64,000 nucleotides of DNA from Chthoniobacter flavus (GTDB lineage Bacteria; Verrucomicrobiota; Verrucomicrobiia; Chthoniobacterales; Terrimicrobiaceae), in assembly GCA_945883435.1 (NCBI GenBank), contig CAMCXK010000005.1, positions 1 through 64,000 on the forward strand, given 5' to 3'. Shown here one piece after another: positions 34,549-43,929 of this stretch (the first letter of the stretch is position 1; every line of letters begins with the position of its first letter). The position numbers were made by a program, and so were the translations under genes. The notes under the pieces are model-generated. The model searched no databases. It was not told the DNA's origin and saw nothing but the letters and a program-made list of their open reading frames with translations.

Positions 34549-36057
34549 TCAAAGACGGGCGGCAAAGTAGATGGAAACACCGGCAATAACAAGAACGGCG
34601 ATTCCAGCGTATATCCAAACCAGCGTTTGGTCGCTCAAACCGGAACCGCTGCTGAGTCGGGCGCGGGCTTCTTGGGCACTCCGAATCTTTCCCTTGCGGA
34701 GAAACCCGTCATAGTGGCGTTGGAGGAGGTGGGTTTCAACCTGCCGCATGGTATCCAAAACGACCCCCACAATAATGAGAAGACCAGTTCCACCGAAAAA
34801 CTGAGACGTCATATAAGGAACCTGCAGCGACTGGCTCAACAATTGAGGGAGGACGGCGATGGCCGTGAGAAAAATGGCGCCTGCAAAAGTGAGGCGGGTC
34901 ATGGTATAATCCAAAAAGTCGGCCGTTGGCTTACCCGGGCGCACCCCAGGGATGAACCCACCATGCTTCTTAAGGTCGTCAGCAATTTGGACTGGCTGGA
35001 ACTGAGTAGCCACCCAGAAGTAACTAAAAAAGAAGATCATCAAGGCGTAGAAAACGTAATGAAGCCATCCGTAAGTAAGCAGATTTGACAAATCCTGCGC
35101 CCAACCGACGCCCGGGAAGGCCATGTTGAGGATGGTTGACGGAAAGAGAAGTATGGCCTGGGCAAAAATGATCGGCATGACACCGGCATAGTTCACCTTG
35201 AGGGGCATGTATTGGGTTTGTCCTCCAAAGACCTTGCGTCCCACAACCCGCTTGGCATATTGGATACTGATTTTGCGCTGGGCTTGGGTTACGGCGATGA
35301 CTGCGGCAATCACAAAGATCAAAAAAGCGATCATCAAGACCAAAACAACCGGACTGACCGCCGATTGCGCCTCGGCAGCCGAAGGAACAAAAGTTCGCCA
35401 CGCTTGAATCAAACCTGCCGGAAGTTGGGCTAGAATGCCAACTGTGATGATGATCGACATCCCATTACCAATCCCCTTTTCGGTGATTTGGTCTCCGATC
35501 CACATCAGAAGCAAGGTTCCTGCAGTCATCGTGACAATCGTCAACACTTGAAAACCAAAGCCAGGGGTAGACACCAAAGGCAAACCGATTTTGTTGATGG
35601 TATCCATGATCCCTGGCAGAAACGGATTGGCTTGAGGGTTCTCAAAGGATTTCGCCAATAGATAAGCTTGAAAAATACACAGCCCGATTGTTGTGTATCG
35701 GGTGTATTGCATGATTTTTTGCCGCCCGCCATCTTCGCGTGAGAGCTTGCCCAGCTGAGGGATAACAGCTGTCAAAAGCTGCAGCATGATGGAAGCACTA
35801 ATGAATGGCATGACGCCCAAGGAAAAGAGCGCGCAATTTGACAACGCACCGCCACTGAAAAGGTTGAAAAGCGCCGCAACCCCACCGGCGGAGGCCGCAT
35901 CAGCCTTGTCCAAGAACCACTGACGAAGAACCTCCGCATTCACACCAGGCGTCGTGATCGCGGATCCCGCCCTCACGACGACGATAATCGCAAGTGTAAA
36001 GAGCACCCGGGCCCTGAGTTCCGGAATGCGAAAAATATTGGCGAAGGCTGAAATCAT
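34549..36057 (-). CDS. secY: Preprotein translocase subunit SecY
   Basis: 502 residues, ten predicted transmembrane helices. Marks include the plug region after helix 1 (GVNAEVLRQWF), FSLGVMPFISASIMLQLLT, YTTIGLCIFQAYLLAKS, QAQRKISIQYAKRV (cytoplasmic loop for ribosome/SecA contact) and LKVNYAGVMPIIFAQAILLFP. It is about 60 residues longer than the Escherichia coli protein; the extra length is in loops, notably around residues 30-55 and 140-170. It forms the protein-conducting channel with SecE and SecG. It sits between rplO and adk, as in many bacteria. Confidence 0.97.
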   Translation of the reverse strand: MISAFANIFRIPELRARVLFTLAIIVVVRAGSAITTPGVNAEVLRQWFLDKADAASAGGVAALFNLFSGGALSNCALFSLGVMPFISASIMLQLLTAVIPQLGKLSREDGGRQKIMQYTRYTTIGLCIFQAYLLAKSFENPQANPFLPGIMDTINKIGLPLVSTPGFGFQVLTIVTMTAGTLLLMWIGDQITEKGIGNGMSIIITVGILAQLPAGLIQAWRTFVPSAAEAQSAVSPVVLVLMIAFLIFVIAAVIAVTQAQRKISIQYAKRVVGRKVFGGQTQYMPLKVNYAGVMPIIFAQAILLFPSTILNMAFPGVGWAQDLSNLLTYGWLHYVFYALMIFFFSYFWVATQFQPVQIADDLKKHGGFIPGVRPGKPTADFLDYTMTRLTFAGAIFLTAIAVLPQLLSQSLQVPYMTSQFFGGTGLLIIVGVVLDTMRQVETHLLQRHYDGFLRKGKIRSAQEARARLSSGSGLSDQTLVWIYAGIAVLVIAGVSIYFAARL

Positions 36058-36100
36058 GCGTGCGGAAGTCTCTCAAGCCAAAGTGGCTCAGGGAGTATCG

Positions 36101-36562
36101 TTAAGCAACCGCTTCAGAGGGAAGGATGACATTTCCCCCAGATTTTTCGATTTTTTCGCGTGCTGTGGCACTCACTTCGTCCACTTGAATGGTCAAGGCC
36201 TTGGAAAGCTCGCCGCGACCCAAAATTTTAATCGCATCAAATCGGCCTTTTACCAAGCCGAGGTTGCGAAGAGACGCCTCGTTCACAGTGGCACCAGCCT
36301 CGAAGTTTTTATCAAGAGAATCGAGATTAACAACGCCGTAGGTGGTCTTGAATGCGGCATTGTTAAACCCACGCTTGGGAAGTTGGCGATAGATCGGCAT
36401 TTGACCGCCTTCGAAACCCAGACGGATACTGCCGCCGGAACGTGCTTTTTGGCCCTTATGCCCTTTGCCGGAAGTTTTTCCCTTGCCGGAGCTCTCACCG
36501 ATACCGAGACGCTTGCGGCGATGTTTGGCACCGGGGTTTGGTTTAATGGTATGAAGTCTCAT
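36101..36562 (-). CDS. rplO: 50S ribosomal protein L15
   Basis: 153 residues. The typical glycine-rich start is present (LHTIKPNPGAKHRRKRLG, GESSGKGKTSGKGHKGQKAR), followed by FEGGQMPIYRQLPKRGF and a C-terminal domain with VKGRFDAIKILGRGELSKAL. The gene directly follows rpsE with a 3-base gap; rpmD (L30), which normally lies between them, is missing. Confidence 0.97.
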   Translation of the reverse strand: MRLHTIKPNPGAKHRRKRLGIGESSGKGKTSGKGHKGQKARSGGSIRLGFEGGQMPIYRQLPKRGFNNAAFKTTYGVVNLDSLDKNFEAGATVNEASLRNLGLVKGRFDAIKILGRGELSKALTIQVDEVSATAREKIEKSGGNVILPSEAVA

Positions 36563-36565
36563 GGA

Positions 36566-37150
36566 TTAAGCATTAGCAGGTTCAACAGACTCAACAGCGG
36601 GGGCTTCTACGGCAATGGCCGCTGCTTTTGGGCGAAGGGTTTTCCCACGGAGACGGAATACTTCCTCGCGGGGGCGAAGCTGTGTCAGGGCGTCGATCGT
36701 GGCATTGACCACATTGGCGTGGTTGCTGGAACCTAACGATTTCGCCAAAACATCACGAATTCCAACGGCTTCAAGAACAGCACGCACTCCGCCACCGGCA
36801 ATGACGCCAGTTCCGGGAGAAGCCGGACGGAGAAGAACACGTCCTCCGCCAGATGCTCCGGTGACCATGTGAGGGATGGTATTCTCTTGAACCGCGATTT
36901 TCACCATGCGCTTCTTGGAGGCATCCGTGGCTTTGCGAATTGCTTCGCTCACCTCATTGGCTTTACCAAATCCGACACCGACTTTGCCTTTTTGATCGCC
37001 CGAAACGATCAAGGCGCTAAAGCTGAAGCGACGACCACCTTTTACAACTTTGGCACAGCGGTTGATGAAAACCACCTTTTCGGTTGTTTCCTTGGGTTCC
37101 CGCGGGGTTTCAGGACGCTGGGATTTTTTATCGCGAGGTTTCGGAGGCAT
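36566..37150 (-). CDS. rpsE: 30S ribosomal protein S5
   Basis: 194 residues. The double-stranded RNA-binding domain ([41 protein letters not shown]) and the C-terminal S5 fold ([46 protein letters not shown]) are complete. Both ends are longer than usual: about 25 basic/Pro-rich residues in front and an Ala/Glu/Val-rich tail behind. S5 acts in decoding fidelity. It lies between rplR and rplO. Confidence 0.97.
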   Translation of the reverse strand: MPPKPRDKKSQRPETPREPKETTEKVVFINRCAKVVKGGRRFSFSALIVSGDQKGKVGVGFGKANEVSEAIRKATDASKKRMVKIAVQENTIPHMVTGASGGGRVLLRPASPGTGVIAGGGVRAVLEAVGIRDVLAKSLGSSNHANVVNATIDALTQLRPREEVFRLRGKTLRPKAAAIAVEAPAVESVEPANA

Positions 37151-37156
37151 AGGTAA

Positions 37157-37513
37157 TTAGAATTCGAATCCACCTTCGCGAGCGGCGTCGGCGAGAGCTT
37201 TGACTTTGCCGTGGTATTTGAAACCACCACGGTCGAAAACGACTTGTTTAATGTTTTGAGCGACCGCACGCTCAACAATCAATTTACCGACTTGAACGGC
37301 AGTTGCCACATTGGCACCTGTTCCTTTGTTGGCGCGCAGACTCTCCTCGGTTGTATTGACGGAGACCAACGTCTTTCCCACAGAGTCGTCAATGAGTTGA
37401 GCAGTAATGTGACGGCCCGAAAAATGAACCGCCAAACGGGGGCGGGATGATGTGCCAACCAACTTTTTGCGAAGGCGGGTGTGGCGGAGTTTACGTTTAT
37501 CAGTGGCTGACAT
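37157..37513 (-). CDS. rplR: 50S ribosomal protein L18
   Basis: 118 residues. L18 signature: RHTRLRKKLVGTSSRPRLAVHFSGRHITAQLIDD, then GANVATAVQVGKLIVERA and FDRGGFKYHGKVKALADAAREGGFEF at the C-terminus, the 5S rRNA-binding end. Standard position between rplF and rpsE. Confidence 0.97.
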   Translation of the reverse strand: MSATDKRKLRHTRLRKKLVGTSSRPRLAVHFSGRHITAQLIDDSVGKTLVSVNTTEESLRANKGTGANVATAVQVGKLIVERAVAQNIKQVVFDRGGFKYHGKVKALADAAREGGFEF

Positions 37514-37516
37514 AGG

Positions 37517-38056
37517 TTATTGAACGGTTTTGCCTTCCTTGCGGCGAATTTGCTCACCCACGAAGCGAACACCTTTGCCCTTGTAGGGTTCTGGCGGATA
37601 GAAAGCGCGGATATCGGCAGCGCATTGGCCGACGACTTGCTTGTCAATTCCTTCGATGGAGAGCTTCGTATTCTCGGAAACGGTCACTTTGACCCCCTCA
37701 GGAATTTGAAAAAGAATTGGGTGGGATTTACCGAGGCTGAGGTTCAAAATGGAGCCTTGAACGGCGGCTTTAAAGCCCACGCCATGGATCTCCATGTCGC
37801 GCTTGAAACCGGCACTGACACCTGTGACCATGTTGGCGAGAAGAGCTCTGGAAAGTCCATGCATGGCTTTTTCCTCGCGTGAGGCACCAACCGTCGACAG
37901 GCTCAAAGAGTCGCCGTCCACTTTGGCGCTCACAACTTGGGGCAGTGTCCAATGAAGAGAGCCTTTTGGACCCTCGACTTGGACGCATTGATTTTCACCA
38001 ACCGTGACTTTAACCTTGGGGGGCAAACTGATGGATTTTTTTCCAATTCGCGACAT
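37517..38056 (-). CDS. rplF: 50S ribosomal protein L6
   Basis: 179 residues with the two L6 repeats and the C-terminal motif YKGKGVRFVGEQIRRKEGKTVQ. Starts MSRIGKKSISLPPKVKVTV as usual. L6 lies near the sarcin-ricin loop. Gaps to both neighbours are 3 bases. Confidence 0.97.
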   Translation of the reverse strand: MSRIGKKSISLPPKVKVTVGENQCVQVEGPKGSLHWTLPQVVSAKVDGDSLSLSTVGASREEKAMHGLSRALLANMVTGVSAGFKRDMEIHGVGFKAAVQGSILNLSLGKSHPILFQIPEGVKVTVSENTKLSIEGIDKQVVGQCAADIRAFYPPEPYKGKGVRFVGEQIRRKEGKTVQ

Positions 38057-38059
38057 AAC

Positions 38060-38449
38060 TTACCAGATGTAGGCGAGAAGCTCCCCGCCGATGTTTTGTT
38101 TACGGGCATCATGCCCAGTGAGAATTCCACGCGAAGTGGAGAGGACAGCAATCCCCATTCCACCAAGCACCCTTGGAATATCCGTCGCTCCGACATAGCG
38201 ACGCAGACCTGGGCGGCTCACCCGCTTGAGGCCGGAAATCGCGCTGGTGCGGTTTACGTATTTATTTTGGATTTTGATCGCTTGACGGCCCTCGTTATTA
38301 ACGAGTTCAGCATCTTTGATGTAGCCCTCTTTTTTGAGAATCTGAGCCAAATCACTCTTGAGTTTGGAGTAAGGAATCTCCAAGGTGGCTTGACCGGCCG
38401 AGGTCGAGTTGCGAAGCCGGGTCAACATGTCGGCAATGGGATCGTTCAT
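38060..38449 (-). CDS. rpsH: 30S ribosomal protein S8
   Basis: 129 residues. MNDPIADMLTRLRNSTSAGQ at the start, PGLRRYVGATDIPRVLGGMGIAVLSTSRGILT and ARKQNIGGELLAYIW at the end match S8. It follows rplE after 6 bases; the rpsN (S14) gene that normally lies in this gap is absent. Confidence 0.97.
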   Translation of the reverse strand: MNDPIADMLTRLRNSTSAGQATLEIPYSKLKSDLAQILKKEGYIKDAELVNNEGRQAIKIQNKYVNRTSAISGLKRVSRPGLRRYVGATDIPRVLGGMGIAVLSTSRGILTGHDARKQNIGGELLAYIW

Positions 38450-38455
38450 GATGGA

Positions 38456-39055
38456 TTATTCCGCAGGAGTTTCAGTCGCCGGCTTGGGGGCCGCTGGCTT
38501 TTTGGCTTTGTCCGAAAACGGCATACCGAGTTCACTGAGGAGAGACTTGGCCTCCTCGTTGGTTTTTGCAGTAGTGACGATAGTGACGTCGAAGCCAATA
38601 TTCTTTTTAATACGATCCAGCTCGATTTCCGGGAAGATGGATTGATCGGCGACTCCGAGGGTGTAGTTGCCTTGGCCATCAAACGCCCGGGGCGAAACTC
38701 CGCGAAAATCGCGAATCCGCGGAAGTGCGGTCTTGATAAGACGCTCTAGGAACTCATACATGATTCGGCCTCGAAGCGTGACTTTAGCTCCAATGGCTTG
38801 ATCTTGGCGAAGCTTAAAGTTCGAAATAGCCTTTTTGGAGTTGGTGATCACAGGGCGTTGGCCCGTGATTGTGGTCAGTTCGGTGCGGGCGATCTCAAGC
38901 GACTCCTTGACATCATTTGCCGAGCCCACACAAGTGTTGACGACCACCTTCGAGATTTTCGGAATTTGGTGAATGTTTTCGTAACCGTGCTTGGATTTCA
39001 AAGCCGGCACGACTTTTGTTTTGTATTCCGAGAGAAGTTCGGGTTGTTGTGTCAT
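38456..39055 (-). CDS. rplE: 50S ribosomal protein L5 with C-terminal extension
   Basis: 199 residues. Complete L5: NIHQIPKISKVVVNTCVG, TGQRPVITNSKKAISNFKLR, ATLRGR-type loop and FPEIELDRIKKNIGFDVTIVTTAKT near the end. The usual length is about 180; about 20 extra residues form a Lys/Ala/Pro-rich tail. L5 contacts 5S rRNA and P-site tRNA. Confidence 0.97.
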   Translation of the reverse strand: MTQQPELLSEYKTKVVPALKSKHGYENIHQIPKISKVVVNTCVGSANDVKESLEIARTELTTITGQRPVITNSKKAISNFKLRQDQAIGAKVTLRGRIMYEFLERLIKTALPRIRDFRGVSPRAFDGQGNYTLGVADQSIFPEIELDRIKKNIGFDVTIVTTAKTNEEAKSLLSELGMPFSDKAKKPAAPKPATETPAE

Positions 39056-39068
39056 TGTCCGTTAATTA

Positions 39069-39341
39069 TTAGGCAGCTTTTGAACCGCCTTTTTTAAATG
39101 GGGCAGCCGCTTGGATGAGTTTGACATTGGAGACATGAATGGGTCCCTCTTTCTCAAGAATAGCCCCGTTCGGATGATCTTGGGACTTACGCTGATGCTT
39201 CTTGATCATGCGAACGCCTTCAACAACAACTTGAGACTTTGCAGCGCGGATCTCAACAACTTTGCCTGTCGCGCCCTTGTGATTTCCAGAAATGACTTCG
39301 ACTTGGTCGCCTTGACGAACATGAAACTTGGGCTTGCTCAT
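39069..39341 (-). CDS. rplX: 50S ribosomal protein L24
   Basis: 90 residues with the KOW motif [21 protein letters not shown] near the start and [27 protein letters not shown] afterwards. L24 initiates 50S assembly on 23S rRNA. Its start overlaps the rplN stop by 4 bases. Confidence 0.96.
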   Translation of the reverse strand: MSKPKFHVRQGDQVEVISGNHKGATGKVVEIRAAKSQVVVEGVRMIKKHQRKSQDHPNGAILEKEGPIHVSNVKLIQAAAPFKKGGSKAA

Positions 39342-39703
39342 AGGACCTCCGGTGCCAGGGAAATAATCTTCATGAAGTTTTTCTCGCGCAGTTCTCGAGC
39401 CACGGGCCCGAAAATCCGAGTGCCGCGAGGATTCATATCTTTATCGATGATCACGATCGCATTGTTGTCAAAACGGAGGGCGGAGCCATCCTCGCGACGA
39501 ACAGGTTGTTTGGTTCGCACAACGACAGCGCGCACAACGTCTCCCTTTTTCACGGTGCCACCAGTGGAGGCCTCCTTGACGTTGGCAGTGATGACATCAC
39601 CGATGGCGGCATTTGCCGTGGCTTTGCCAATGACACCGATCATGGTCGCCATGCGGGCTCCGGTGTTGTCGGCAACGTCAAGTCTGGAACGAATCTGAAT
39701 CAT
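39338..39703 (-). CDS. rplN: 50S ribosomal protein L14
   Basis: 121 residues, [19 protein letters not shown] at the start, [21 protein letters not shown] and [26 protein letters not shown] at the end; fully typical. It lies 5 bases after rpsQ. Confidence 0.97.
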   Translation of the reverse strand: MIQIRSRLDVADNTGARMATMIGVIGKATANAAIGDVITANVKEASTGGTVKKGDVVRAVVVRTKQPVRREDGSALRFDNNAIVIIDKDMNPRGTRIFGPVARELREKNFMKIISLAPEVL

Positions 39704-39708
39704 AGCAA

Positions 39709-39987
39709 TTAATGTTTAAGGACCTCAACAAGGCGCCAGCGCTTCGTTTTGCTGAGCGGTCGGGTTTCCATGATACTCACGCGATCGCCGATCTGAGCCT
39801 CATTTTTCTCATCATGAGCATGGAACTTGGTAACGTGTTTTGTAATTTTTCCAAATTTGGGATGCGGCACACGCGTGATCGATTTAACGACGATGGTTTT
39901 GTCCATTTTGTTGGAAACAACCTCGCCGACACGAACTTTGCGAAGCCCACGGGAATCGGATTCGGATGGTGCTTGGGACTCTTGCAT
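39709..39987 (-). CDS. rpsQ: 30S ribosomal protein S17
   Basis: 92 residues. The OB-fold core [38 protein letters not shown] and [19 protein letters not shown] is typical; about 15 polar residues precede it. It binds 16S rRNA helices 7 and 11. It follows rpmC after 3 bases. Confidence 0.96.
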   Translation of the reverse strand: MQESQAPSESDSRGLRKVRVGEVVSNKMDKTIVVKSITRVPHPKFGKITKHVTKFHAHDEKNEAQIGDRVSIMETRPLSKTKRWRLVEVLKH

Positions 39988-39990
39988 GGA

Positions 39991-40188
39991 TTATTTCGAG
40001 GAGGATGATTTTGTGCTGAGAACAGTTTCCACCCGAGCGATGTTGCGGCGGGCAATGCGAATCAAGTGAGGACGTTCCAATTGACCGCTTTGCTGTTGGA
40101 TACGAAGGTTGAAAAGGTCTTCTTTAAGTTCCCGTTTTTTTGAAGCCAACTCCTGCGGCGTGAGTTCTTGAATCTCTTGAATTTTCAT
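39991..40188 (-). CDS. rpmC: 50S ribosomal protein L29
   Basis: 65 residues, two helices: IQELTPQELASKKRELKEDLFNLRIQ and HLIRIARRNIARVETVLS. Typical of L29, at the polypeptide exit. The gene is 2 bases after rplP. Confidence 0.95.
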   Translation of the reverse strand: MKIQEIQELTPQELASKKRELKEDLFNLRIQQQSGQLERPHLIRIARRNIARVETVLSTKSSSSK

Positions 40189-40190
40189 AA

Positions 40191-40610
40191 TCAGGCAGCG
40201 TGGTGGCGTGTCAAGAAGCGTGTGCGAACAGGAAGTTTGTTGGCAGCCAAACGCAAGGACTCACGGGCAATGGTTTCGGAAATGCCATCCAACTCAAAAA
40301 GAATGTTTCCAGGGCGGACAACGGCCACCCAGTATTCAGGCTGGCCTTTTCCTTTACCCATTCGAGTTTCAGGAGGTCGAGCGGTAACACTTTTGTCCGG
40401 GAAAATTCGAATCCAAAGTTTGCCTTTGCGTTTCATGTTACGGGTTAGTGCCACGCGGGCAGCCTCAATTTGAGTATTGGTAATCCATCCGCGCTCCAAA
40501 GTCTGAAGACCGAATTCCCCGAAGTCGATGGTTGTATTCCGTGAAGCCAGACCCTTGCGGCTACCCCGCTGAGTCTTGCGATACTTCACACGTTTTGGCA
40601 TCAATGGCAT
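40191..40610 (-). CDS. rplP: 50S ribosomal protein L16
   Basis: 139 residues. [58 protein letters not shown] and [19 protein letters not shown] are diagnostic of L16, which organises the A-site region. Located between rpsC and rpmC. Confidence 0.97.
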   Translation of the reverse strand: MPLMPKRVKYRKTQRGSRKGLASRNTTIDFGEFGLQTLERGWITNTQIEAARVALTRNMKRKGKLWIRIFPDKSVTARPPETRMGKGKGQPEYWVAVVRPGNILFELDGISETIARESLRLAANKLPVRTRFLTRHHAA

Positions 40611-40633
40611 ATGCTCTTGTCTTTCTTAGTTAA

Positions 40634-41338
40634 TCAGTTTGAGGCAGCGACAGGCTCTGGAGAGGAGCGATCCGGTGAGCTCGGTCGGCGATCGGAGGCA
40701 ACCTCCGGTTGCTCCTCGACCTTCTTACAAATCCAGCATTTGACCCCGATTTTACCGGCGACAGTCTCGGCCTCCGTGAAGCCATAATCAATGGGAGTGC
40801 GCAGCGTGTGAAGGGGGACTTTTCCTTCGTGGTAACGCTCGGTGCGCGCGATTTCCGCTCCACCAAGTCGACCTGCAACTCGGATTTTGATGCCCAAGGC
40901 TCCTTGATCCATAGTGAGCTGAACTGCGCGCTTCATGGCGCGGCGAAAAGAAATGCGACGCTCCAATTGAGAAGCGACATTTTCTGCGACCAATTGAGCA
41001 TCGATGTCGGGATTTTTTACTTCCACGATATCAATTTTAACTTGCTTGCCTCCGGCCAAGTCACTGACTTCCTTCGTCAAACCCTCAATCTCTTGACCCC
41101 GCCGACCGATCACAACACCTGGGCGGGCTGTGTGGATTGTAACGCGGAGGCTGTTCCATGCCCGCTCAATGACGATTCGCGAAATCGCAGCTTGTTTGAG
41201 CTTCTTCTTGAGGACATTGCGGATTTTTTCGTCTGCAATCAGGTAGTCCGCAAAATCTTTGCGTGACGCGTACCATTTGGAACCCCAGTCGCGTGTGACT
41301 GGGAGCCGAAAACCGATTGGATTAACTTTTTGGCCCAT
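40634..41338 (-). CDS. rpsC: 30S ribosomal protein S3
   Basis: 234 residues. [18 protein letters not shown], the KH domain with [20 protein letters not shown], and the C-terminal domain [21 protein letters not shown], then [19 protein letters not shown], are complete. A polar Ser/Pro-rich tail of about 25 residues extends the C-terminus. S3 forms part of the mRNA entry helicase. Confidence 0.97.
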   Translation of the reverse strand: MGQKVNPIGFRLPVTRDWGSKWYASRKDFADYLIADEKIRNVLKKKLKQAAISRIVIERAWNSLRVTIHTARPGVVIGRRGQEIEGLTKEVSDLAGGKQVKIDIVEVKNPDIDAQLVAENVASQLERRISFRRAMKRAVQLTMDQGALGIKIRVAGRLGGAEIARTERYHEGKVPLHTLRTPIDYGFTEAETVAGKIGVKCWICKKVEEQPEVASDRRPSSPDRSSPEPVAASN

Positions 41339-41356
41339 ATGAGGTGGTTGGATAAA

Positions 41357-41764
41357 TTACTCCGCTGTTGCAGGTGCGGACGATGTTTTCTTCTTGGATT
41401 TTTTGGGTTTATCTTCGCGACGCACAATTTCGATTTCATCAGTCACTGTGACAGAGATGTGGCTGGTGCGCTTGCGGATGGGTCCTGCACTTCCGCGGGC
41501 TTTGGGTTGAAAACGTTTTAATGTGGGTCCTTCCCCAACGACCGCTTCCTTGACCACCAATTCGGATGGATTTGCCTCATTGTTATTTTCGGCGTTGGCG
41601 ATGGCGCTTTTTAAGGTTTTGAGGACCAGCCCAGCCGCTTTTTTGGGCGTAAAGCGAAGCAAGTCCAAGGCGTCGGAGGCCGGCATTCCTTGAATCGCAC
41701 GGGTGACCTCACGAGCCTTGAAGGCGGAGATTTTCGCATACCGATGTATTGATTTGACCTGCAT
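41357..41764 (-). CDS. rplV: 50S ribosomal protein L22
   Basis: 135 residues. AFKAREVTRAIQGMPASDAL, FTPKKAAGLVLKTLKSAIANAENN and RFQPKARGSAGPIRKRTSHISV are diagnostic; the loop reaches into the exit tunnel. A Lys/Ser/Ala-rich tail of about 20 residues follows. It lies 15 bases downstream of the inserted coiled-coil gene, where rpsS would normally be. Confidence 0.97.
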   Translation of the reverse strand: MQVKSIHRYAKISAFKAREVTRAIQGMPASDALDLLRFTPKKAAGLVLKTLKSAIANAENNNEANPSELVVKEAVVGEGPTLKRFQPKARGSAGPIRKRTSHISVTVTDEIEIVRREDKPKKSKKKTSSAPATAE

Positions 41765-41779
41765 ATGTTCGTTTAGTTG

Positions 41780-42508
41780 TTAAATTTTGATTTTGACAAG
41801 ATCTCCAATGAGCGGTTTGGAATCGCGTTGGAGATAAGATTGAATCACAGCTGCAGAGAGGTTCTCCCTCACTTCGATAATCGTCGCTTCTGCTTGGCAT
41901 TCATTGCCACGATACACTTGAATTGGATGACCAACTTTCAAGGATTTGTCGGTTCCTGCGTTAAGAACGATGAGTGACTTCGGGAGATCGACGTGAAGAA
42001 TGACAATTTCGGGATCTCTATTATTTTGGGTGGAAGCTGGCGAAGATAGAGAGGCATTGATCTTGCGGAGGCACTCTTCGACTCTCGCGCGAATTGGCGG
42101 GGAAGGGAATTGTCCATTTTCTGATGCAAGAACCAACACTTCACTTATTTGGAGCATTAGGGAGGCAAAGCGCTCGTTTTGATTTTTGAGACTCTTTAGT
42201 TCTTTAATGAATTCCAAATTTTCAAAACTTTCCCCCGCGGAACTGAGGTTTGTTGCGGCGAGTTGTTTTTCAGCCGCTTCTTTCTTGAGTGCAAGGGATA
42301 CGACAGTCTCGGTGAGCGAATGGATCGTTTCCTCCAATAGTAAGATGCGTTCCTGCAATGGAGCTTCATCAGGAGTCGACAAAGCTCCGCCGAGATCCGG
42401 ATTGTCCGGCAGACGTGATTCAAAATTTGTCAAAGAGCGTTTGTCTTGAGCACCACCGCTTGAGCAGCAGGCGAAGACAAGAAAAGCCGCCAAGGCGACT
42501 TTCCTCAT
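41780..42508 (-). CDS. Exported coiled-coil protein inserted in the ribosomal operon
   Basis: 242 residues, no recognised family. The N-terminus looks like a signal peptide (MRKVALAAFLVFACCSSGG); FAC could be a weak lipobox. After a linker, about residues 50-130 are a coiled coil (LQERILLLEETIHSLTETVV and KELKSLKNQNERFASLMLQ). The C-terminal 75 residues form a compact strand-rich domain: LPKSLIVLNAGTDKSLKVGH, IQVYRGNECQAEATIIEVRE, GDLVKIKI, a pattern like the FlgT C-terminal/SH3-like barrel seen in exported Verrucomicrobia proteins. It is placed between rpsS and rplV, which are adjacent in nearly all bacteria, with a 1-base gap upstream and 15 downstream, so it is co-transcribed with ribosomal genes. 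The gene is AT-richer than its flanks. Likely periplasmic; role unknown. Confidence 0.72.
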   Translation of the reverse strand: MRKVALAAFLVFACCSSGGAQDKRSLTNFESRLPDNPDLGGALSTPDEAPLQERILLLEETIHSLTETVVSLALKKEAAEKQLAATNLSSAGESFENLEFIKELKSLKNQNERFASLMLQISEVLVLASENGQFPSPPIRARVEECLRKINASLSSPASTQNNRDPEIVILHVDLPKSLIVLNAGTDKSLKVGHPIQVYRGNECQAEATIIEVRENLSAAVIQSYLQRDSKPLIGDLVKIKI

Positions 42509-42509
42509 G

Positions 42510-42788
42510 TTATTTTGTCACTTTGGCGGTGTGAGAACCGTGTTTCTTGAAAATGCGTGTTGGGGAAAACTCTCCCAACTTGTGGCCAACCATATTTTCC
42601 GTTACAAAAACCGGAATAAAAGTCTTTCCGTTGTGGACGTTGAAGGTATGTCCAACAAAATCAGGAGTGATGGTGCTCCGTCGGGACCAAGTTTTAATTG
42701 GTTTCTTGCTGTTGGATTCGTTGAGGCGGTCGATTTTATCGAGTAGCTTCCACTCGACATATGGACCTTTTTTCAGTGAACGAGCCAT
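42510..42788 (-). CDS. rpsS: 30S ribosomal protein S19
   Basis: 92 residues: [63 protein letters not shown]-type core, typical of S19 in the 30S head. It is followed after 1 base by the inserted exported gene instead of rplV. Confidence 0.97.
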   Translation of the reverse strand: MARSLKKGPYVEWKLLDKIDRLNESNSKKPIKTWSRRSTITPDFVGHTFNVHNGKTFIPVFVTENMVGHKLGEFSPTRIFKKHGSHTAKVTK

Positions 42789-42790
42789 GA

Positions 42791-43639
42791 TTAATTTTTC
42801 GATTTGGAGTTACGGCGCTGAACGATAAACGTATCACTTGGTTTGTGTTTGCGGCGGGTTTTAAAACCTTTTGCAAGCTGTCCCCAAGGAGACATCGGAT
42901 GGTGGCGCCCGCCACCGCCTTTGCTCTTGCCCTGACCGCCGCCCATTGGGTGGTCGACAGGGTTCATGACCATGCCTCGGACATGCGGACGAACTCCCAA
43001 CCAACGACTGCGACCGGCTTTCCCAGACGAGACGTTCATGTGGTCGGAATTTCCAACTTGCCCGATCGTCGCGTAGCAATTTTCATTAATTCGCCGGATT
43101 TCACCAGATGGGAGCTTGATCAAAGCATATCCACCCTCGCGGTTTGCCAAAATGGCAACGGAACCCGCGCTGCGGATAATCTGACCACCACGACCTGGAA
43201 TGAACTCAATGTTGTGAACTGACGTGCCAAGCGGAATCGATTTCAGAGGCAGAGCGTTTCCCACATTGGGTTCTGCTTTTTCACCAGCCATGAGCTTGGA
43301 TCCAACCTGAAGACCGTTTGGAGCTAAAATGTAAGCCTTTTCTCCATCGGCATATTGCAGAAGGGCAATCCGGGCCGTGCGGTTAGGATCGTATTCGATC
43401 GCGATGACTTCTGCAGCCACCTCCCGCTTGCAGCGCTTGAAGTCGATCACTCGGTAGCGGCGTTTGTGCCCCCCCCCGATGTGGCGCATGGTGATGCGGC
43501 CTTGGTTGTTACGGCCGCCTGTGCGCTTGATCGGCTCGGTCAGTGACTTTTCCGGCTTGCTTTTCGTGATTTCGCCAAAATCCGGGAGGATCTTGAAGCG
43601 GGCCGCCGGCGTGAGAGGTCGAAAGGTTTTAAGTGCCAT
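42791..43639 (-). CDS. rplB: 50S ribosomal protein L2
   Basis: 282 residues, with [43 protein letters not shown] and the peptidyl-transferase-proximal [21 protein letters not shown] with its conserved His. Complete and ordinary. Gaps of 2 bases to both neighbours. Confidence 0.98.
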   Translation of the reverse strand: MALKTFRPLTPAARFKILPDFGEITKSKPEKSLTEPIKRTGGRNNQGRITMRHIGGGHKRRYRVIDFKRCKREVAAEVIAIEYDPNRTARIALLQYADGEKAYILAPNGLQVGSKLMAGEKAEPNVGNALPLKSIPLGTSVHNIEFIPGRGGQIIRSAGSVAILANREGGYALIKLPSGEIRRINENCYATIGQVGNSDHMNVSSGKAGRSRWLGVRPHVRGMVMNPVDHPMGGGQGKSKGGGGRHHPMSPWGQLAKGFKTRRKHKPSDTFIVQRRNSKSKN

Positions 43640-43641
43640 GG

Positions 43642-43929
43642 TTAGACGAGGTCCAGTTTTTCACCGGCTTGGAGAGTGACGATCGCTTTTTTCCAATCCG
43701 GGCGTTTTCCAAAATCTGCGCGGCGTTCACGTTTTTTCTTTCCGATGAAGTTCGCGGTATTGACACCCACAACCTTCTTTTTGAACAACAACTCGACGGA
43801 ACGCTTGATTTGAATTTTGTTGGCTTCCGGATGAACCCGGAAAACATACTTGTTGAGCTTCTCGGAAAGCAATGTGGCTTTCTCGGTGAGAAGGACTGTT
43901 TTGATGGTGTCTTGAGGTTCCAGTGTCAT
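43642..43929 (-). CDS. rplW: 50S ribosomal protein L23
   Basis: 95 residues: [53 protein letters not shown] and [18 protein letters not shown] match L23, the docking site for trigger factor and SRP. It overlaps rplD by 4 bases. Confidence 0.97.
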   Translation of the reverse strand: MTLEPQDTIKTVLLTEKATLLSEKLNKYVFRVHPEANKIQIKRSVELLFKKKVVGVNTANFIGKKKRERRADFGKRPDWKKAIVTLQAGEKLDLV

